Part shown: in pieces, positions 25,659 through 35,203 of the stretch | How the letters are laid out: each line of letters starts with the position of its first letter | How positions within the stretch are numbered: position 1 is the first letter of the stretch | NCBI RefSeq assembly: GCF_900499075.1 | Contig: NZ_UIHC01000020.1 | Span: 1 to 54,574, forward strand | Direction of reading: 5' to 3' | Length of the DNA: 54,574 nucleotides | Source: Roseinatronobacter ekhonensis | Lineage (GTDB): Bacteria > Pseudomonadota > Alphaproteobacteria > Rhodobacterales > Rhodobacteraceae | Translations under genes and position numbers: made by a program | Notes under the pieces: model-generated | The model's input: only the letters and a program-made list of their open reading frames with translations | What the model was told of the DNA's origin: nothing | Databases searched by the model: none

Positions 25659-25673
25659 GCGAACTATGGCAGC

Positions 25674-26591
25674 TCATCCCTGTGCAAGCCACAGATAGGC
25701 ACTATAGGCCAGCAGCAGCGCCGCGCCGCCGCTGCGCCCGACGCCGGAGCGCACCAGCAAAAGCACGGCGAGCAGACCCGACGCCGCCAGCATGACCGGC
25801 AAATCCAGCACCAGGAACCGATCTGCCACGGGGATTGGGGTAATGATAGCCGTGGCCCCCAAAATGCCCAGAACGTTGAAAATGTTGGACCCGACAATAT
25901 TGCCGATCGCGATGTCCGACTGGCGGCGCAAGGCAGCAATACAAGACGTGGCCAGTTCCGGCAGGGATGTGCCGACTGCGACAATTGTCAGGCCAATGAA
26001 CGCTTCAGACAGCCCGAACGCCTGGGCAATGTTGACCGCACCGTCCACCAACAACCGCGCGCCCAGCATCAGCGCCGCCAGACCAAAGAGCAGCCATGCC
26101 AAGGCCTGCCACACGGGTTTCGGCGGCACGGCGACATCAGGCTCGGGCGTGCCACGCGGGGCCAGATAGGCCCAAGCTAGATATGCCGCCAAACCGGCAA
26201 CAAGCGCCACACCGGCCAAACGGGGTATGACCCCCATCCAGAACAGCGGCAGCAGACATAGGGCGGCGACGATCATCACACCCAGATCACGGCGCAACGT
26301 CTGGCCCGTGACCCGAATGGGCCAGATCAGCGCGGTAAGGCCCACGATGAGCAGAATATTCCCGATATTCGACCCCACGACGTTGCCGATCGCAATATCC
26401 GGCACGCCGCGCAACGCAGCATCGACAGAAACCAGCAGTTCCGGCGTGGATGTGCCGAAACCGACAACGGTCAGGCCGATCAACATGGGCGGCATGGCGA
26501 GCGTTCGTGCAATATCCACAGCGCCGCGCACCAGCGACTCGCCACCAAGCAACAGGCCCAGCAAGCCGGCGCCCAACAGTATCCAGTCCAT
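25674..26591 (-). CDS. CaCA-family calcium/sodium antiporter (YrbG-like)
   Basis: 305 aa from ATG 26591, preceded by AAAGGGACATCTTC. Ten membrane helices in two inverted repeats. The two alpha-repeat signatures are almost the same: TVVGFGTSTPELLVSV with GNVVGSNIGNILLIVG in the first half, and TIVAVGTSLPELATSC with GNIVGSNIFNVLGILG in the second. These carry the ion-binding Glu/Asn residues. The short central loop lacks a regulatory domain, as in bacterial YrbG-like exchangers. It is convergent with aroQ and divergent from cysG. The ion pair (Ca2+/Na+ or Ca2+/H+) is inferred from family. Confidence 0.92.
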   Translation of the reverse strand: MDWILLGAGLLGLLLGGESLVRGAVDIARTLAMPPMLIGLTVVGFGTSTPELLVSVDAALRGVPDIAIGNVVGSNIGNILLIVGLTALIWPIRVTGQTLRRDLGVMIVAALCLLPLFWMGVIPRLAGVALVAGLAAYLAWAYLAPRGTPEPDVAVPPKPVWQALAWLLFGLAALMLGARLLVDGAVNIAQAFGLSEAFIGLTIVAVGTSLPELATSCIAALRRQSDIAIGNIVGSNIFNVLGILGATAIITPIPVADRFLVLDLPVMLAASGLLAVLLLVRSGVGRSGGAALLLAYSAYLWLAQG

Positions 26592-26861
26592 GAAGATGTC
26601 CCTTTGTCTTTGACGCAACAGCCTTCCGGGCCGTTGTCACGCGCAAATGGGAAGCCTGTTGCCGGAAACAAGCCCCGGTCGATTTCGCGCCTCGTTCCGA
26701 GGATGATCCATCCTTGGAAACTTATCAACCTTGCGCTGTTTTCGGTGGTCTTGTTTTGCAATTTGCCGAATAATGAAGAACATATTTCCTTTCTAAAGGC
26801 ACTATATGGCATTTTTCAGGATTTTGTTCCATTTATTGCATTGAAAGCCCAGAGGATGCAG

Positions 26862-28241
26862 ATGCAACATTTTCCGATTTTCCTGAACCTGAATGGCGCG
26901 CATGTCGTGATCGGTGGCGGCGGAGAGGCCGCTTTGGCGAAGCTGCGTCTGTTGCTGAAAACAGAGGCCCGGATCACGCTATGCGCATCGGCGTTTCTGC
27001 CCGACATCATGGCTTTGCGCCCGCGCGTGACGTTAGTGCACCGTCCGCTTCTGGGATGCGATCTGCATGACGCGCGTCTGGTCTATGCCGCGACGGAGGA
27101 TGACGCGCAGGATGCGCGCATCCGTGCTCTGGGCCACAAGGCGGGCGTTCTGGTAAACGTGGTCGATAATCTGGATGCGTCCGATTTCATAACCCCCGCC
27201 ATTGTGGACCGTGACCCCGTGGTCGTGGCCATCGGCACCGAAGGCGCTGCGCCCGTGCTTGCACGCAAGATCAAAGCCGGGCTGGAGAGCGATCTCCCCG
27301 CCAGCCTTGGTACGCTTGCCCGCATCGGCAAGGCGTTTCGTCCGATGGCAGAGAATTTGCCCATGGGCGCGGCACGGCGCGATTTCTGGGCCGAATTCTA
27401 CGACCGCGCAGGACCGGACGCACTGGCCCATGGCGGAGAGAGCGACGTGCGCGCCGTGCTCGATGGTTTGCTGGCCCGCCACATGGCGCAAGAGCCTGCG
27501 GCGGGCAAAGTGGATTTCGTCAGCGCCGGACCGGGCGACCCCGACCTTCTGACGCTCAAAGCGCGCAAGTTGCTGGATCGCGCCGATGTTGTCATTCACG
27601 ACCGGCTGGTGAGCGGTGCAATCCTTGAGCTTATCCGGCGCGAGGCGCGGATCATCGCCGTTGGCAAAGAGGGCTATGGCCCGTCTGTGCCACAATCCGA
27701 GATCAACGCAGCCTTGGTCGAACATGCCGGACAGGGCGCGCATGTGGTCCGGCTGAAGGGGGGCGATGCCAGCATCTTCGGACGGCTGGACGAGGAAACA
27801 GACGCGCTCGACGCCGCAGGGATCGCGTGGCAGGTCATCCCCGGTGTGACGAGCGCCAGTGCCGCCGCGGCCAGCCTTGGCCAAAGCCTGACACGGCGCG
27901 GGCGCAATCGCGACCTGCGGCTGGTCACGGCGCATGACATGAAGGGCTTTGCCGAAGCCGACTGGCGCGCGTTGGCTGCCCCCGGTGCCGTCACGGCGCT
28001 ATACATGGGCAAACGCGCTGCACGGTTTGTGCAGGGTCGGTTGCTGATGCACGGCGCCAGCCCTGCGATGGATGTGGCGATTGTCGAAAACGCCTCTTGT
28101 CCCGACGAGACGCGCCTTCACACCGCCCTGTCCGACTTGCCACAGGCAGCCGCCAACCTGCGCGGCCCCGCGATCATCCTTCTGGGCCTGCCGCCGCGCC
28201 GTGCCGCCCAATCCCAAAGCAAAACGGAGCTTGCCTTATGA
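26862..28241 (+). CDS. cysG: Siroheme synthase, multifunctional (CysG)
   Basis: 459 aa from ATG 26862, which has AGAGGA six bases upstream; ATG 26856 is a near alternative. The N-terminal precorrin-2 dehydrogenase/ferrochelatase half has the NAD motif VVIGGGGEAALAKLRLLL. The C-terminal uroporphyrinogen methyltransferase half starts near residue 220 with VDFVSAGPGDPDLLTLKA, followed by VGKEGYGPSVPQSEINAAL, VVRLKGGDASIFGRLDEE and VIPGVTSASAAAA. It supplies siroheme for the sulfite reductase two genes downstream. The 270-nt upstream gap (26592-26861) is markedly AT-rich around 26740-26850 and presumably holds the operon promoter; no exact site is claimed. Confidence 0.95.
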   Translation: MQHFPIFLNLNGAHVVIGGGGEAALAKLRLLLKTEARITLCASAFLPDIMALRPRVTLVHRPLLGCDLHDARLVYAATEDDAQDARIRALGHKAGVLVNVVDNLDASDFITPAIVDRDPVVVAIGTEGAAPVLARKIKAGLESDLPASLGTLARIGKAFRPMAENLPMGAARRDFWAEFYDRAGPDALAHGGESDVRAVLDGLLARHMAQEPAAGKVDFVSAGPGDPDLLTLKARKLLDRADVVIHDRLVSGAILELIRREARIIAVGKEGYGPSVPQSEINAALVEHAGQGAHVVRLKGGDASIFGRLDEETDALDAAGIAWQVIPGVTSASAAAASLGQSLTRRGRNRDLRLVTAHDMKGFAEADWRALAAPGAVTALYMGKRAARFVQGRLLMHGASPAMDVAIVENASCPDETRLHTALSDLPQAAANLRGPAIILLGLPPRRAAQSQSKTELAL

Positions 28242-28537
28242 GCCGCCAATTCACCCCGTCCGTGCTGACCGCCAATGACCTGCTGGAGGGCGATGTGATC
28301 TATCTGGATCCTGCCGACCGGTGGGTGCGCGAGCTTGACCGCGCGCGTCTGTTTACCGATGCCCGCGCCGCCGCCGAAGCCTTGGACATGGCCGAGGGCC
28401 AGCAGGACCGGCTGGTAGGTGCGTATCTGGCCCCAGCCATCGCCGCGCCAGAGGGCCCGCAACCCGGCCATTTTCGCGAAGCATTCCGTGCGCAAGGCCC
28501 GTCCAACTACGCCCATGGCAAACAAGCCCAAGCCTAG
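28238..28537 (+). CDS. DUF2849-domain protein of the sulfate-assimilation operon
   Basis: 99 aa, starting inside the cysG stop (ATGA). The N-terminal half has a small barrel-like domain (FTPSVLTANDLLEGDVIYLD, then W-V-R-E-L-D-R) followed by an alanine-rich helix and a segment with YLAPAI. No catalytic motif is seen. This family recurs between cysG and cysI in Rhodobacterales and Rhizobiales, so a role in siroheme or sulfite-reductase assembly is plausible but unproven. cysI begins 13 nt later. Confidence 0.85.
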   Translation: MSRQFTPSVLTANDLLEGDVIYLDPADRWVRELDRARLFTDARAAAEALDMAEGQQDRLVGAYLAPAIAAPEGPQPGHFREAFRAQGPSNYAHGKQAQA

Positions 28538-28550
28538 CAGGAGCAACGCC

Positions 28551-30212
28551 ATGTATACCTATACAGAATTCGACCACGACTTTCTTGCAACCCGCAACGC
28601 GCAATTCCGCGCGCAGGTGGAGCGCCGCTTGTCGGGCGCTTTGACGGAGGATGAATTCAAGCCCCTGCGCTTGATGAATGGCCTCTATCTGCAACTGCAC
28701 GCCTATATGCTTCGGGTTGCCATCCCCTATGGCACGCTGTCCAGCGCCCAAATGCGCAAGCTGGCCGATGTGGCCGACCGCTGGGACAAGGGCTATGGCC
28801 ATTTCACCACGCGCCAGAACATCCAGTTCAACTGGCCGCGCTTGCGCGACGTGCCCGATATGCTGGATGCGCTGGCCGAGGCCGGATTGCATGCCATTCA
28901 GACATCAGGCAATTGCGTGCGCAACGTCACGGCGGATCACTTCGCGGGGGCCGCAGCGGATGAGATCGCCGATCCCCGGCCCGTGGCGGAATTGCTGCGC
29001 CAGTGGTCCACCGACCACCCGGAATTTCAATTCCTGCCGCGCAAGTTCAAGATTGCCATCACCGGCAGCCCGCGCGACCGCGCCGCGACCCGCGCGCACG
29101 ACATCGGGTTGCGGATGGTCACGCAGCAGGGCGTGCCGGGGTTCGAGGTCAGCGTGGGCGGCGGTCTGGGCCGCACGCCCTTCATCGGGCAAGTGCTGAC
29201 GCCGTTTCTACCCGAAGCTGACCTGCTGCCCTATGTCGAAGCGATCCTGAGCGCCTATAACAGCTACGGGCGGCGCGACAACAAATACAAAGCCCGCATC
29301 AAGATCATGGTGCAGGAATTGGGTGTGGACGAAGTCCGCGCCCGCGTGGACCGGCGGTTCAATGCGCTGCGGGCCGAATGGAAAGGGGCAGACCGCGCTA
29401 TCCTGCGCGACTTGCAGGCAGAGTTCGCACCGCCAGCATTTCGCACCACGAATACCGGTGCCTATGACGACGCCCGCCAAAACGACCCTGTGTTCCGGTC
29501 GTGGACAGAGACCAACCTGCACCCGCACCGTGCCGCGGGCTACGCCATTGTCACCGTCAGCCTGAAAGCGCATGGTGCCACGCCGGGCGATGCGACAGCC
29601 ACGCAGATGCGCACGCTGGCAGACCTGGCCGAAAGCTACGGCCATAGCGAATTGCGCATCAGCCACGAGCAGAACGTCATCCTGCCGCATGTCCATAAAT
29701 CCGACTTGCCCGCGTTGCATGCAAGGCTGCGGGCCGAAGGGTTGGCCACGGCGAATATCGGGCTGATCTCTGACATCATCGCCTGCCCCGGCATGGATTA
29801 CTGTGCGCTGGCCACCGCGCGCTCCATCCCTGTGGCGCAAGATATCGCGCAGCATTTCGCGGCGCGCGAGTTGGATATCGGCGCGATGAAGATCAAGATC
29901 TCGGGCTGCATTAACGCCTGCGGCCATCACCATCTGGGTCACATCGGCATTCTGGGGCTGGACCGCGCAGGCGTGGAAAACTACCAGATCACGCTGGGTG
30001 GCGACGCAACGGAAGCGGCGGCACTTGGGCAACGCACCGGGCCGGGCTTTGCCCACGATCAGGTCATCCCAGCGCTGGATCGGCTGATGAACGCCTATCT
30101 GGCGCTGCGCGACGGCCCATCCGAGACCTTTATCGACACGTTGCGCCGCTTGGGACACGCCCCGTTCAAGGCCGCGCTTTATGAAAGGGATGAAGATGCC
30201 CGCGCCGCATGA
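28551..30212 (+). CDS. cysI: Sulfite reductase hemoprotein (CysI-type nitrite/sulfite reductase)
   Basis: 553 aa from ATG 28551, preceded by AGGAGCAACGCC. It reduces sulfite to sulfide with six electrons at a coupled siroheme-[4Fe-4S] centre. The first ferredoxin-like repeat contains GYGHFTTRQNIQFNWPRL, and the second contains ELRISHEQNVILPHV. The cluster cysteines appear as CPGMDYC (C-x5-C) and GCINACGHHH (C-x3-C) near the C-terminus, the expected order. The size and ordering fit the ferredoxin-dependent form; no flavoprotein CysJ gene is present. The end overlaps cysH by 17 nt. Confidence 0.93.
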   Translation: MYTYTEFDHDFLATRNAQFRAQVERRLSGALTEDEFKPLRLMNGLYLQLHAYMLRVAIPYGTLSSAQMRKLADVADRWDKGYGHFTTRQNIQFNWPRLRDVPDMLDALAEAGLHAIQTSGNCVRNVTADHFAGAAADEIADPRPVAELLRQWSTDHPEFQFLPRKFKIAITGSPRDRAATRAHDIGLRMVTQQGVPGFEVSVGGGLGRTPFIGQVLTPFLPEADLLPYVEAILSAYNSYGRRDNKYKARIKIMVQELGVDEVRARVDRRFNALRAEWKGADRAILRDLQAEFAPPAFRTTNTGAYDDARQNDPVFRSWTETNLHPHRAAGYAIVTVSLKAHGATPGDATATQMRTLADLAESYGHSELRISHEQNVILPHVHKSDLPALHARLRAEGLATANIGLISDIIACPGMDYCALATARSIPVAQDIAQHFAARELDIGAMKIKISGCINACGHHHLGHIGILGLDRAGVENYQITLGGDATEAAALGQRTGPGFAHDQVIPALDRLMNAYLALRDGPSETFIDTLRRLGHAPFKAALYERDEDARAA

Positions 30213-30915
30213 CGACCTATTGCGCCCACTTGCCCATCTGCCCGCGCCCGACTTTCTGGCCCGCGCCGTTCCACGCGTGGGCAAGGTTGCAATGGTGTCC
30301 TCTTTCGGGGCGGATTCGGCGGTGCTGCTGCATATGGTGGCGCAGATCGACCGCGCGCTGCCGGTGATCTTCATCGACACGCTGGCGCTGTTCCCCGAAA
30401 CGCTGGCCTATCAGCGCGATCTGGCGCAACATCTGGGCTTGCGCGATATTCGGCATGTCACCCCCGACCGTGGCGCGCTGTTCACCCACGACCCGGATGC
30501 CCTGCTGCACCTGTCGGACCGCGAAAGCTGCTGCCAGTTGCGCAAGGTCGAACCGCTTGCGCGCGCATTGCACGGCTTTGACGGCTGGATCACCGGGCGC
30601 AAGCGCTATCAGGCCGAAACGCGTGCCAGCCTACTGCCCATAGAGCGCGAGCCTGAAACAGGTCGCATCCGTCTGAACCCGCTTGCGGCGTGGACTGCGG
30701 CGGATATCGCCGCCTATCTGGACCGCCACGCCCTGCCCCGCCACCCGCTGGTGACGCGCGGCTATCCATCCATCGGGTGCCAGCCGTGCACCAGCCCGGT
30801 TCGGTCGGGCGAAGACCCGCGCGCGGGGCGGTGGCGCGGATCGGCAAAAACCGAATGCGGAATTCATTTCACGGGCGGCATGATGCACCCCGACAGGAAG
30901 GACAGCGCAGCATGA
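30196..30915 (+). CDS. cysH: Assimilatory APS/PAPS reductase (CysH), iron-sulfur type
   Basis: 239 aa from ATG 30196, which has AAAGGG at six bases; ATGs at 30181 and 30190 are possible. It reduces adenylyl sulfate to sulfite using thioredoxin. The PP-loop-like nucleotide site is VSSFGADSAVLLHM. A Cys pair in SCCQLRKVEPL together with SIGCQPC gives the CC...CxxC set that binds a [4Fe-4S] cluster, marking the APS-reducing type rather than E. coli PAPS reductase. The C-terminal ECGIH carries the catalytic cysteine. The stop overlaps the next gene (ATGA). Confidence 0.92.
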   Translation: MPAPHDDLLRPLAHLPAPDFLARAVPRVGKVAMVSSFGADSAVLLHMVAQIDRALPVIFIDTLALFPETLAYQRDLAQHLGLRDIRHVTPDRGALFTHDPDALLHLSDRESCCQLRKVEPLARALHGFDGWITGRKRYQAETRASLLPIEREPETGRIRLNPLAAWTAADIAAYLDRHALPRHPLVTRGYPSIGCQPCTSPVRSGEDPRAGRWRGSAKTECGIHFTGGMMHPDRKDSAA

Positions 30916-31304
30916 GCGTTCTTGTCAACGACCACGGCTTTGCCCCTGTGGACCACCCCAATGACCCCAACAAAATGCTGGATCTGGGGCCGGAAACCGA
31001 CCCGGACGCCCTGCCCTGTCCAGCCGAGGGCATCGCAATGGTGCGGGTGGCTTTTCCCAGCGTCGCCGATGGGCGCGGCTTTACCATTGCGCGCAGCTTG
31101 CGGCGCATGGGCTATCAGGGCCGACTGCGTGCTTGCGGTCAGATCATGCCCGACCAATACGGCATGGCGCGCCGCGCCGGCTTTGACGAGGTCGAGATAG
31201 ACGACACCCGCGCGGCCCGCCAGCCGCAAGCAGATTGGCTGGCACGGGCGGACTGGCGCGCGGACAGCTATCAGGCCCGCCTGATGCGGCCGCCCACAAA
31301 CTGA
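30912..31304 (+). CDS. DUF934-domain protein, sulfate-assimilation operon
   Basis: 130 aa. The DUF934 family is found next to cysH and cysI in many proteobacteria and is often described as a putative oxidoreductase. Visible features are VRVAFPSVADGRGFTIARSL with an arginine-rich helix, GYQGRLRACGQIMPDQY, and a C-terminal W-rich segment. No nucleotide-binding motif is apparent. Start ATG 30912 overlaps the cysH stop, so it is translated with it. It is the last gene of the operon; 219 nt without a convincing gene separate it from the SulP transporter. Confidence 0.88.
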   Translation: MSVLVNDHGFAPVDHPNDPNKMLDLGPETDPDALPCPAEGIAMVRVAFPSVADGRGFTIARSLRRMGYQGRLRACGQIMPDQYGMARRAGFDEVEIDDTRAARQPQADWLARADWRADSYQARLMRPPTN

Positions 31305-31523
31305 CGCTTTATCGGGCACAGCAAACATGACCGCACGTCTGGAAGGGGCGCGCGGCCAGACCATTCGCAAAACCGTGTTGCCCTTTCAGGCCGAACCCGT
31401 TACGCGGCAACGCAGCGAACATGGACCCGGACACAGCTTCGGGTGGCTCTTCCGGCCGCCTATCCGCCGGATAACGACAGAACCGCGGCGCGCGCGCGAC
31501 TGCCGATCACGGACCCTGAACAG

Positions 31524-33014
31524 ATGATTTCATTCGATGCTTATCGCAGCCAATGGCTGGGCAATATCCGCGGCGACTTGCTGGCGGGGCTGGTGGTCGC
31601 GCTGGCGCTTATCCCCGAGGCCATCGCCTTTTCCATCATCGCCGGGGTGGACCCCAAGGTGGGGCTTTATGCCAGCTTTTCCATCGCCGTTCTGGTGGCG
31701 ATCACGGGCGGGCGGCCCGGCATGATTTCGGCGGCGACCGCCGCGACAGCAGTGCTGATGGTGACGCTGGTCAAGGATCACGGGTTGCAATACTTGCTGG
31801 CCGCGACCGTTCTGGCGGGGCTGATCCAGATCGCAGCGGGCATCCTGAAGCTGGGCTTCGTGATGCGCTATGTCTCGAAATCCGTGATGACCGGCTTTGT
31901 GAATGCGCTGGCGATTCTGATTTTCATGGCGCAACTGCCCGAGCTGGACCCGCGTGATGTGACCTGGCTGACCTATGTGCTTGTGGCATTGGGGCTTGCG
32001 ATCATCTACCTGTTTCCACTTCTGACCAAGGCGATCCCGTCGCCGCTTGTCACAATCGTGGTGCTGACCGGGCTGGTCGTGGCACTAGGGCTGGATGTGC
32101 GCACCGTTGGCGATATGGGCGACTTGCCCGACACGCTGCCCGTGTTCCTGCTCCCCGACATTCCGCTGACGCTGGACACGCTGATTATCATCTTGCCCTA
32201 TTCCGTCGCCGTGGCCGTCGTCGGCCTGCTGGAAAGCCTGATGACGCAGAACATTGTCGATGACCTGACCGACACCAAGTCGGACCGCAATCAGGAATGT
32301 ATCGGGCAAGGGATCGCCAATACCGCGACCGGCTTCATCGGCGGCATGGCGGGATGCGCGATGATCGGGCAGTCCATCATCAACGTCAAATCCGGCGGAC
32401 GGGGGCGGCTGTCGTGTTTCATTGCGGGGGTTTTCCTGCTGATTCTTGTTGTCGGGCTTGGCGATCTGGTCAGCATCATTCCCATGCCCGCGCTGGTGGC
32501 GATCATGATCATGGTGTCCATCGGGACGTTTTCATGGTCGTCCATCGGCAATCTGCGCACGCATCCGCGCTCATCCTCAATCGTAATGATCGCAACCGTT
32601 GTGACGGTCGTCTACACCCATAACCTTGCGATTGGTGTGCTGGTCGGCGTGCTTTTGTCGGGCATCTTCTTTGCCGGCAAAATCGCGCAACTGTTCAGCG
32701 TACGCTCTGACATCAGCCCCGACGGGCGTGTGCGGACCTATCACGTCGAAGGGCAGTTGTTTTACGGCTCTGTCGAGGATTTCATGAACGCCTTCGATTT
32801 CCGCGAAGCGCCGGACCGCGTTGTGATAGACGTAAGCCGCGCGCATATCTGGGATATTTCCTCTGTTCAGGCGTTGGACATGGCTATCCTGAAATTCCGC
32901 CGCGACGGCGCAGAGGTCGAGGTCGTGGGCATGAACGAGGCCACCGAAACGCTGGTGGACAAGCTGGCCATCCATGACAAGCCGGGCGCCATGGACACGT
33001 TGATGGATCATTGA
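31524..33014 (+). CDS. SulP-family inorganic anion transporter with STAS domain
   Basis: 496 aa from ATG 31524 (MISFDAYRS). Ten or more membrane helices span about 15-385, with SulP signatures [20 protein letters not shown] and the [18 protein letters not shown] segment, then [16 protein letters not shown] and [21 protein letters not shown] cytoplasmic STAS domain follows (about 400-490; [34 protein letters not shown]). Members carry sulfate, bicarbonate or other anions. Two contexts compete: it follows the sulfate-reduction operon on the same strand, and it is coupled to a universal stress protein about 3 kb before dabAB. The substrate is therefore left open. Confidence 0.92.
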   Translation: MISFDAYRSQWLGNIRGDLLAGLVVALALIPEAIAFSIIAGVDPKVGLYASFSIAVLVAITGGRPGMISAATAATAVLMVTLVKDHGLQYLLAATVLAGLIQIAAGILKLGFVMRYVSKSVMTGFVNALAILIFMAQLPELDPRDVTWLTYVLVALGLAIIYLFPLLTKAIPSPLVTIVVLTGLVVALGLDVRTVGDMGDLPDTLPVFLLPDIPLTLDTLIIILPYSVAVAVVGLLESLMTQNIVDDLTDTKSDRNQECIGQGIANTATGFIGGMAGCAMIGQSIINVKSGGRGRLSCFIAGVFLLILVVGLGDLVSIIPMPALVAIMIMVSIGTFSWSSIGNLRTHPRSSSIVMIATVVTVVYTHNLAIGVLVGVLLSGIFFAGKIAQLFSVRSDISPDGRVRTYHVEGQLFYGSVEDFMNAFDFREAPDRVVIDVSRAHIWDISSVQALDMAILKFRRDGAEVEVVGMNEATETLVDKLAIHDKPGAMDTLMDH

Positions 33015-33028
33015 GAGGGGCGGAAATA

Positions 33029-33883
33029 ATGACTGGGAAGATTATCGCACTGGTTGACGGGTCGATCTATTCGGAGAGCGTCTGCCACCATGCCGCATGG
33101 ATCGCCAAAGCCACCGGCGCGCCGGTCGAACTGATCCATATTCTGGGCCGCCGCGACGCACCCGAGCAGCGCGACCTGTCAGGCGCAATCCGTCTGGGCG
33201 CACGAAGTAAACTGATGGAAGAGCTGGCCGATCTGGACGCGCAGCGCGCCAAGCTGATGAACCACCGCGGCCGCGCCGTGCTGGAAGACGCGCGCGCCAT
33301 CGTGGACCAGGACGGCGTGACCGACATCACCACCCGCCTGCGCCACGGCGACGTTGTCGAGGCGATTTCCGAGATCGAGGCAGAGGCCCGCGTCATCCTT
33401 GTCGGCAAGCGCGGTGAAGCTGCCGATTTCGCCAAGGGACATCTGGGGTCGAACCTCGAACGCATTGTGCGTGCAGCGACCAAGCCTGTCCTTGTCGCCG
33501 CCCGCGCATTCCAGCCCATCCGCTCTGTGCTGGTGGCCTATGATGGCGGGCGGTCCGCCATGCAGGCTGTGGATCACATCGCGCGCAGCCCGCTTTTCGC
33601 GGAACTTGCGGTCACAGTCGTGACCGTCGGGCCCGAGAGCGCAGAGGTTGCAAAAGGTCTGACCGATGCCAAAGCCCTGTTGAAAGCCGCCGGAATCAAT
33701 GCTGATACACGCGTGCTGCCCGGCCAGCCCGAAACCGAGCTGGGCAAATTGGTCGAGGCCGAGGGGTTCGGCATGGTTGTTATGGGGGCCTATGGCCATT
33801 CGCGCATACGCAGCCTAGTCATCGGATCCAGCACCACGGAAATGGTGCGAAGCTGCAAGGTGCCCGTGCTGTTGATGCGCTGA
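33029..33883 (+). CDS. Tandem-domain universal stress protein
   Basis: 284 aa from ATG 33029, preceded by GAGAGGGGCGG. Two UspA domains: residues 1-150 (KIIALVDGSIYSESVCHHA; ILVGKRGEAADFAKGHLGSNLE-like loop) and 158-284 (SVLVAYDGGRSAMQAVDH; MVVMGAYGHSRIRSLVIGSS). The second G-x2-G-x9-G loop suits ATP binding. It starts 15 nt after the SulP stop, so the pair are co-expressed and it may modulate the transporter. It is the intact counterpart of the remnant at 143-430. Confidence 0.92.
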   Translation: MTGKIIALVDGSIYSESVCHHAAWIAKATGAPVELIHILGRRDAPEQRDLSGAIRLGARSKLMEELADLDAQRAKLMNHRGRAVLEDARAIVDQDGVTDITTRLRHGDVVEAISEIEAEARVILVGKRGEAADFAKGHLGSNLERIVRAATKPVLVAARAFQPIRSVLVAYDGGRSAMQAVDHIARSPLFAELAVTVVTVGPESAEVAKGLTDAKALLKAAGINADTRVLPGQPETELGKLVEAEGFGMVVMGAYGHSRIRSLVIGSSTTEMVRSCKVPVLLMR

Positions 33884-33982
33884 GCGGCTTGTGTCCACTA
33901 AAGCGTTGTGACACATGTTAACGACTAGCGATTGCGCCCCACCGTCCGGACCGAATGATCTGTCTGGCATCTAGGCCATGTC

Positions 33983-35203
33983 ATGCGAAACAGTTTGCAC
34001 TTTCTGAAAACCAACCTGCGCTGGCTGGGGGTCGGCTTTTTGCTGACCTTCGCGTCGGCCTTCGGGCAGACATGGTTCATCTCGCTCTTCGCGGGCGAGA
34101 TCAAAACCGTATATGGCCTGAGCGACGGTGCATGGGGCAGCTTGTATACATTGGCCACGCTTGCCTCTGCCGCCCTGCTGTTCTGGCGCGGGTCACTGGC
34201 AGACACGGTGCCGCTGTCGCGCCTTGCGCCGGTCATGACGCTGTTGTTTGCGGGTGCTGCGTTGATGATGGCAACGGGCCAGTCGGTCTGGCTGTTGGGC
34301 GTGACCGTGTTCCTGCTGCGGTTTTGCGGGCAAGGCATGTTCACGCATATGGCGATGACAGCTATGGGCCGCTGGTTCGACGCTACGCGCGGGCGCGCTG
34401 TGGCGATTGCCAATCTGGGCCACCCGGCGAGCGAGATCACGATCCCGCTGCTGGTCGTGCTACTGATTGCCGGCATTGGTTGGCGGCCCACATGGGTTGG
34501 CGTGGCGTTGGTGCTTATGCTCGCGATTGCCCCCATCCTGTGGGGTGCCCTGCGCAACGACCGCACACCGCAAGGCATGGCCCATTCCGACAGCATGACA
34601 GGGCTGCAAAACCGCCACTGGACCCGCGCCGACGCGCTGCGCCACTGGCTGTTTCCCGCGCTGTTGCCGGTGCTGCTGACACCCGGCTTTATCGGGACGG
34701 TGGTGTTTTTTCACCAAGTGCATATCGCGGACGTAAAGGGCTGGAGCCTTGCGCAAATGGCGCCGGGCTATTCGGCGTTTGCCACGGCCACCGTCGCATC
34801 GTCCTTTCTGGCAGGCTGGGCCGCGGACCGCTTCGGCGCGCACCGTCTGTTGCCTGTGCTGCTGGTGCCGATGGGCTTGGGCGTGGCGCTGATCGGACCG
34901 GCTGAAAATGTCGTTCTGTGGTATGTGGCGCTTGGCGTGATCGGCATGACCCAAGGCACGGCCAGCGCGCTGTGGGGCGTGTTGTTCCCTGCGGTTTACG
35001 GCACACGGCATCTGGGCGCGATCCGGTCGCTGGGCACCACGATCATGGTGTTTTCTACCGCGATCGGGCCGGGCATAACCGGCGTGCTGATAGATGCAGG
35101 GGTCGATTTTCCCGCGCAGACGCTGGCCATGGGGCTTTGGTGTCTGACTTTAGCCGCAGGTTGCATCTGGGTTGCCCGGCGCTTGGACCGCGAATTAGCC
35201 TGA
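33983..35203 (+). CDS. Major facilitator superfamily transporter
   Basis: 406 aa with twelve predicted membrane helices in two six-helix halves. The first half has GVGFLLTFASAFGQTWFISL, LFWRGSLADTV (loop 2-3 signature position) and GRWFDATRGRAVAIANLGHP. The second half has FLAGWAADRFGAHR, the equivalent loop 8-9 signature, and LGTTIMVFSTAIGPGITG. The substrate cannot be inferred. ATG 33983 lacks a strong ribosome site. It stands alone on this strand and ends 9 nt inside the convergent methyltransferase gene. Confidence 0.88.
   Translation: MRNSLHFLKTNLRWLGVGFLLTFASAFGQTWFISLFAGEIKTVYGLSDGAWGSLYTLATLASAALLFWRGSLADTVPLSRLAPVMTLLFAGAALMMATGQSVWLLGVTVFLLRFCGQGMFTHMAMTAMGRWFDATRGRAVAIANLGHPASEITIPLLVVLLIAGIGWRPTWVGVALVLMLAIAPILWGALRNDRTPQGMAHSDSMTGLQNRHWTRADALRHWLFPALLPVLLTPGFIGTVVFFHQVHIADVKGWSLAQMAPGYSAFATATVASSFLAGWAADRFGAHRLLPVLLVPMGLGVALIGPAENVVLWYVALGVIGMTQGTASALWGVLFPAVYGTRHLGAIRSLGTTIMVFSTAIGPGITGVLIDAGVDFPAQTLAMGLWCLTLAAGCIWVARRLDRELA

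Noticed and set aside
31305-31523. Short plus-strand frame between DUF934 and SulP (from 31327)
   Set aside because: Arg-rich, no domain and no similarity to the ferredoxin reductase sometimes found at this position. It runs into the SulP start in another frame.
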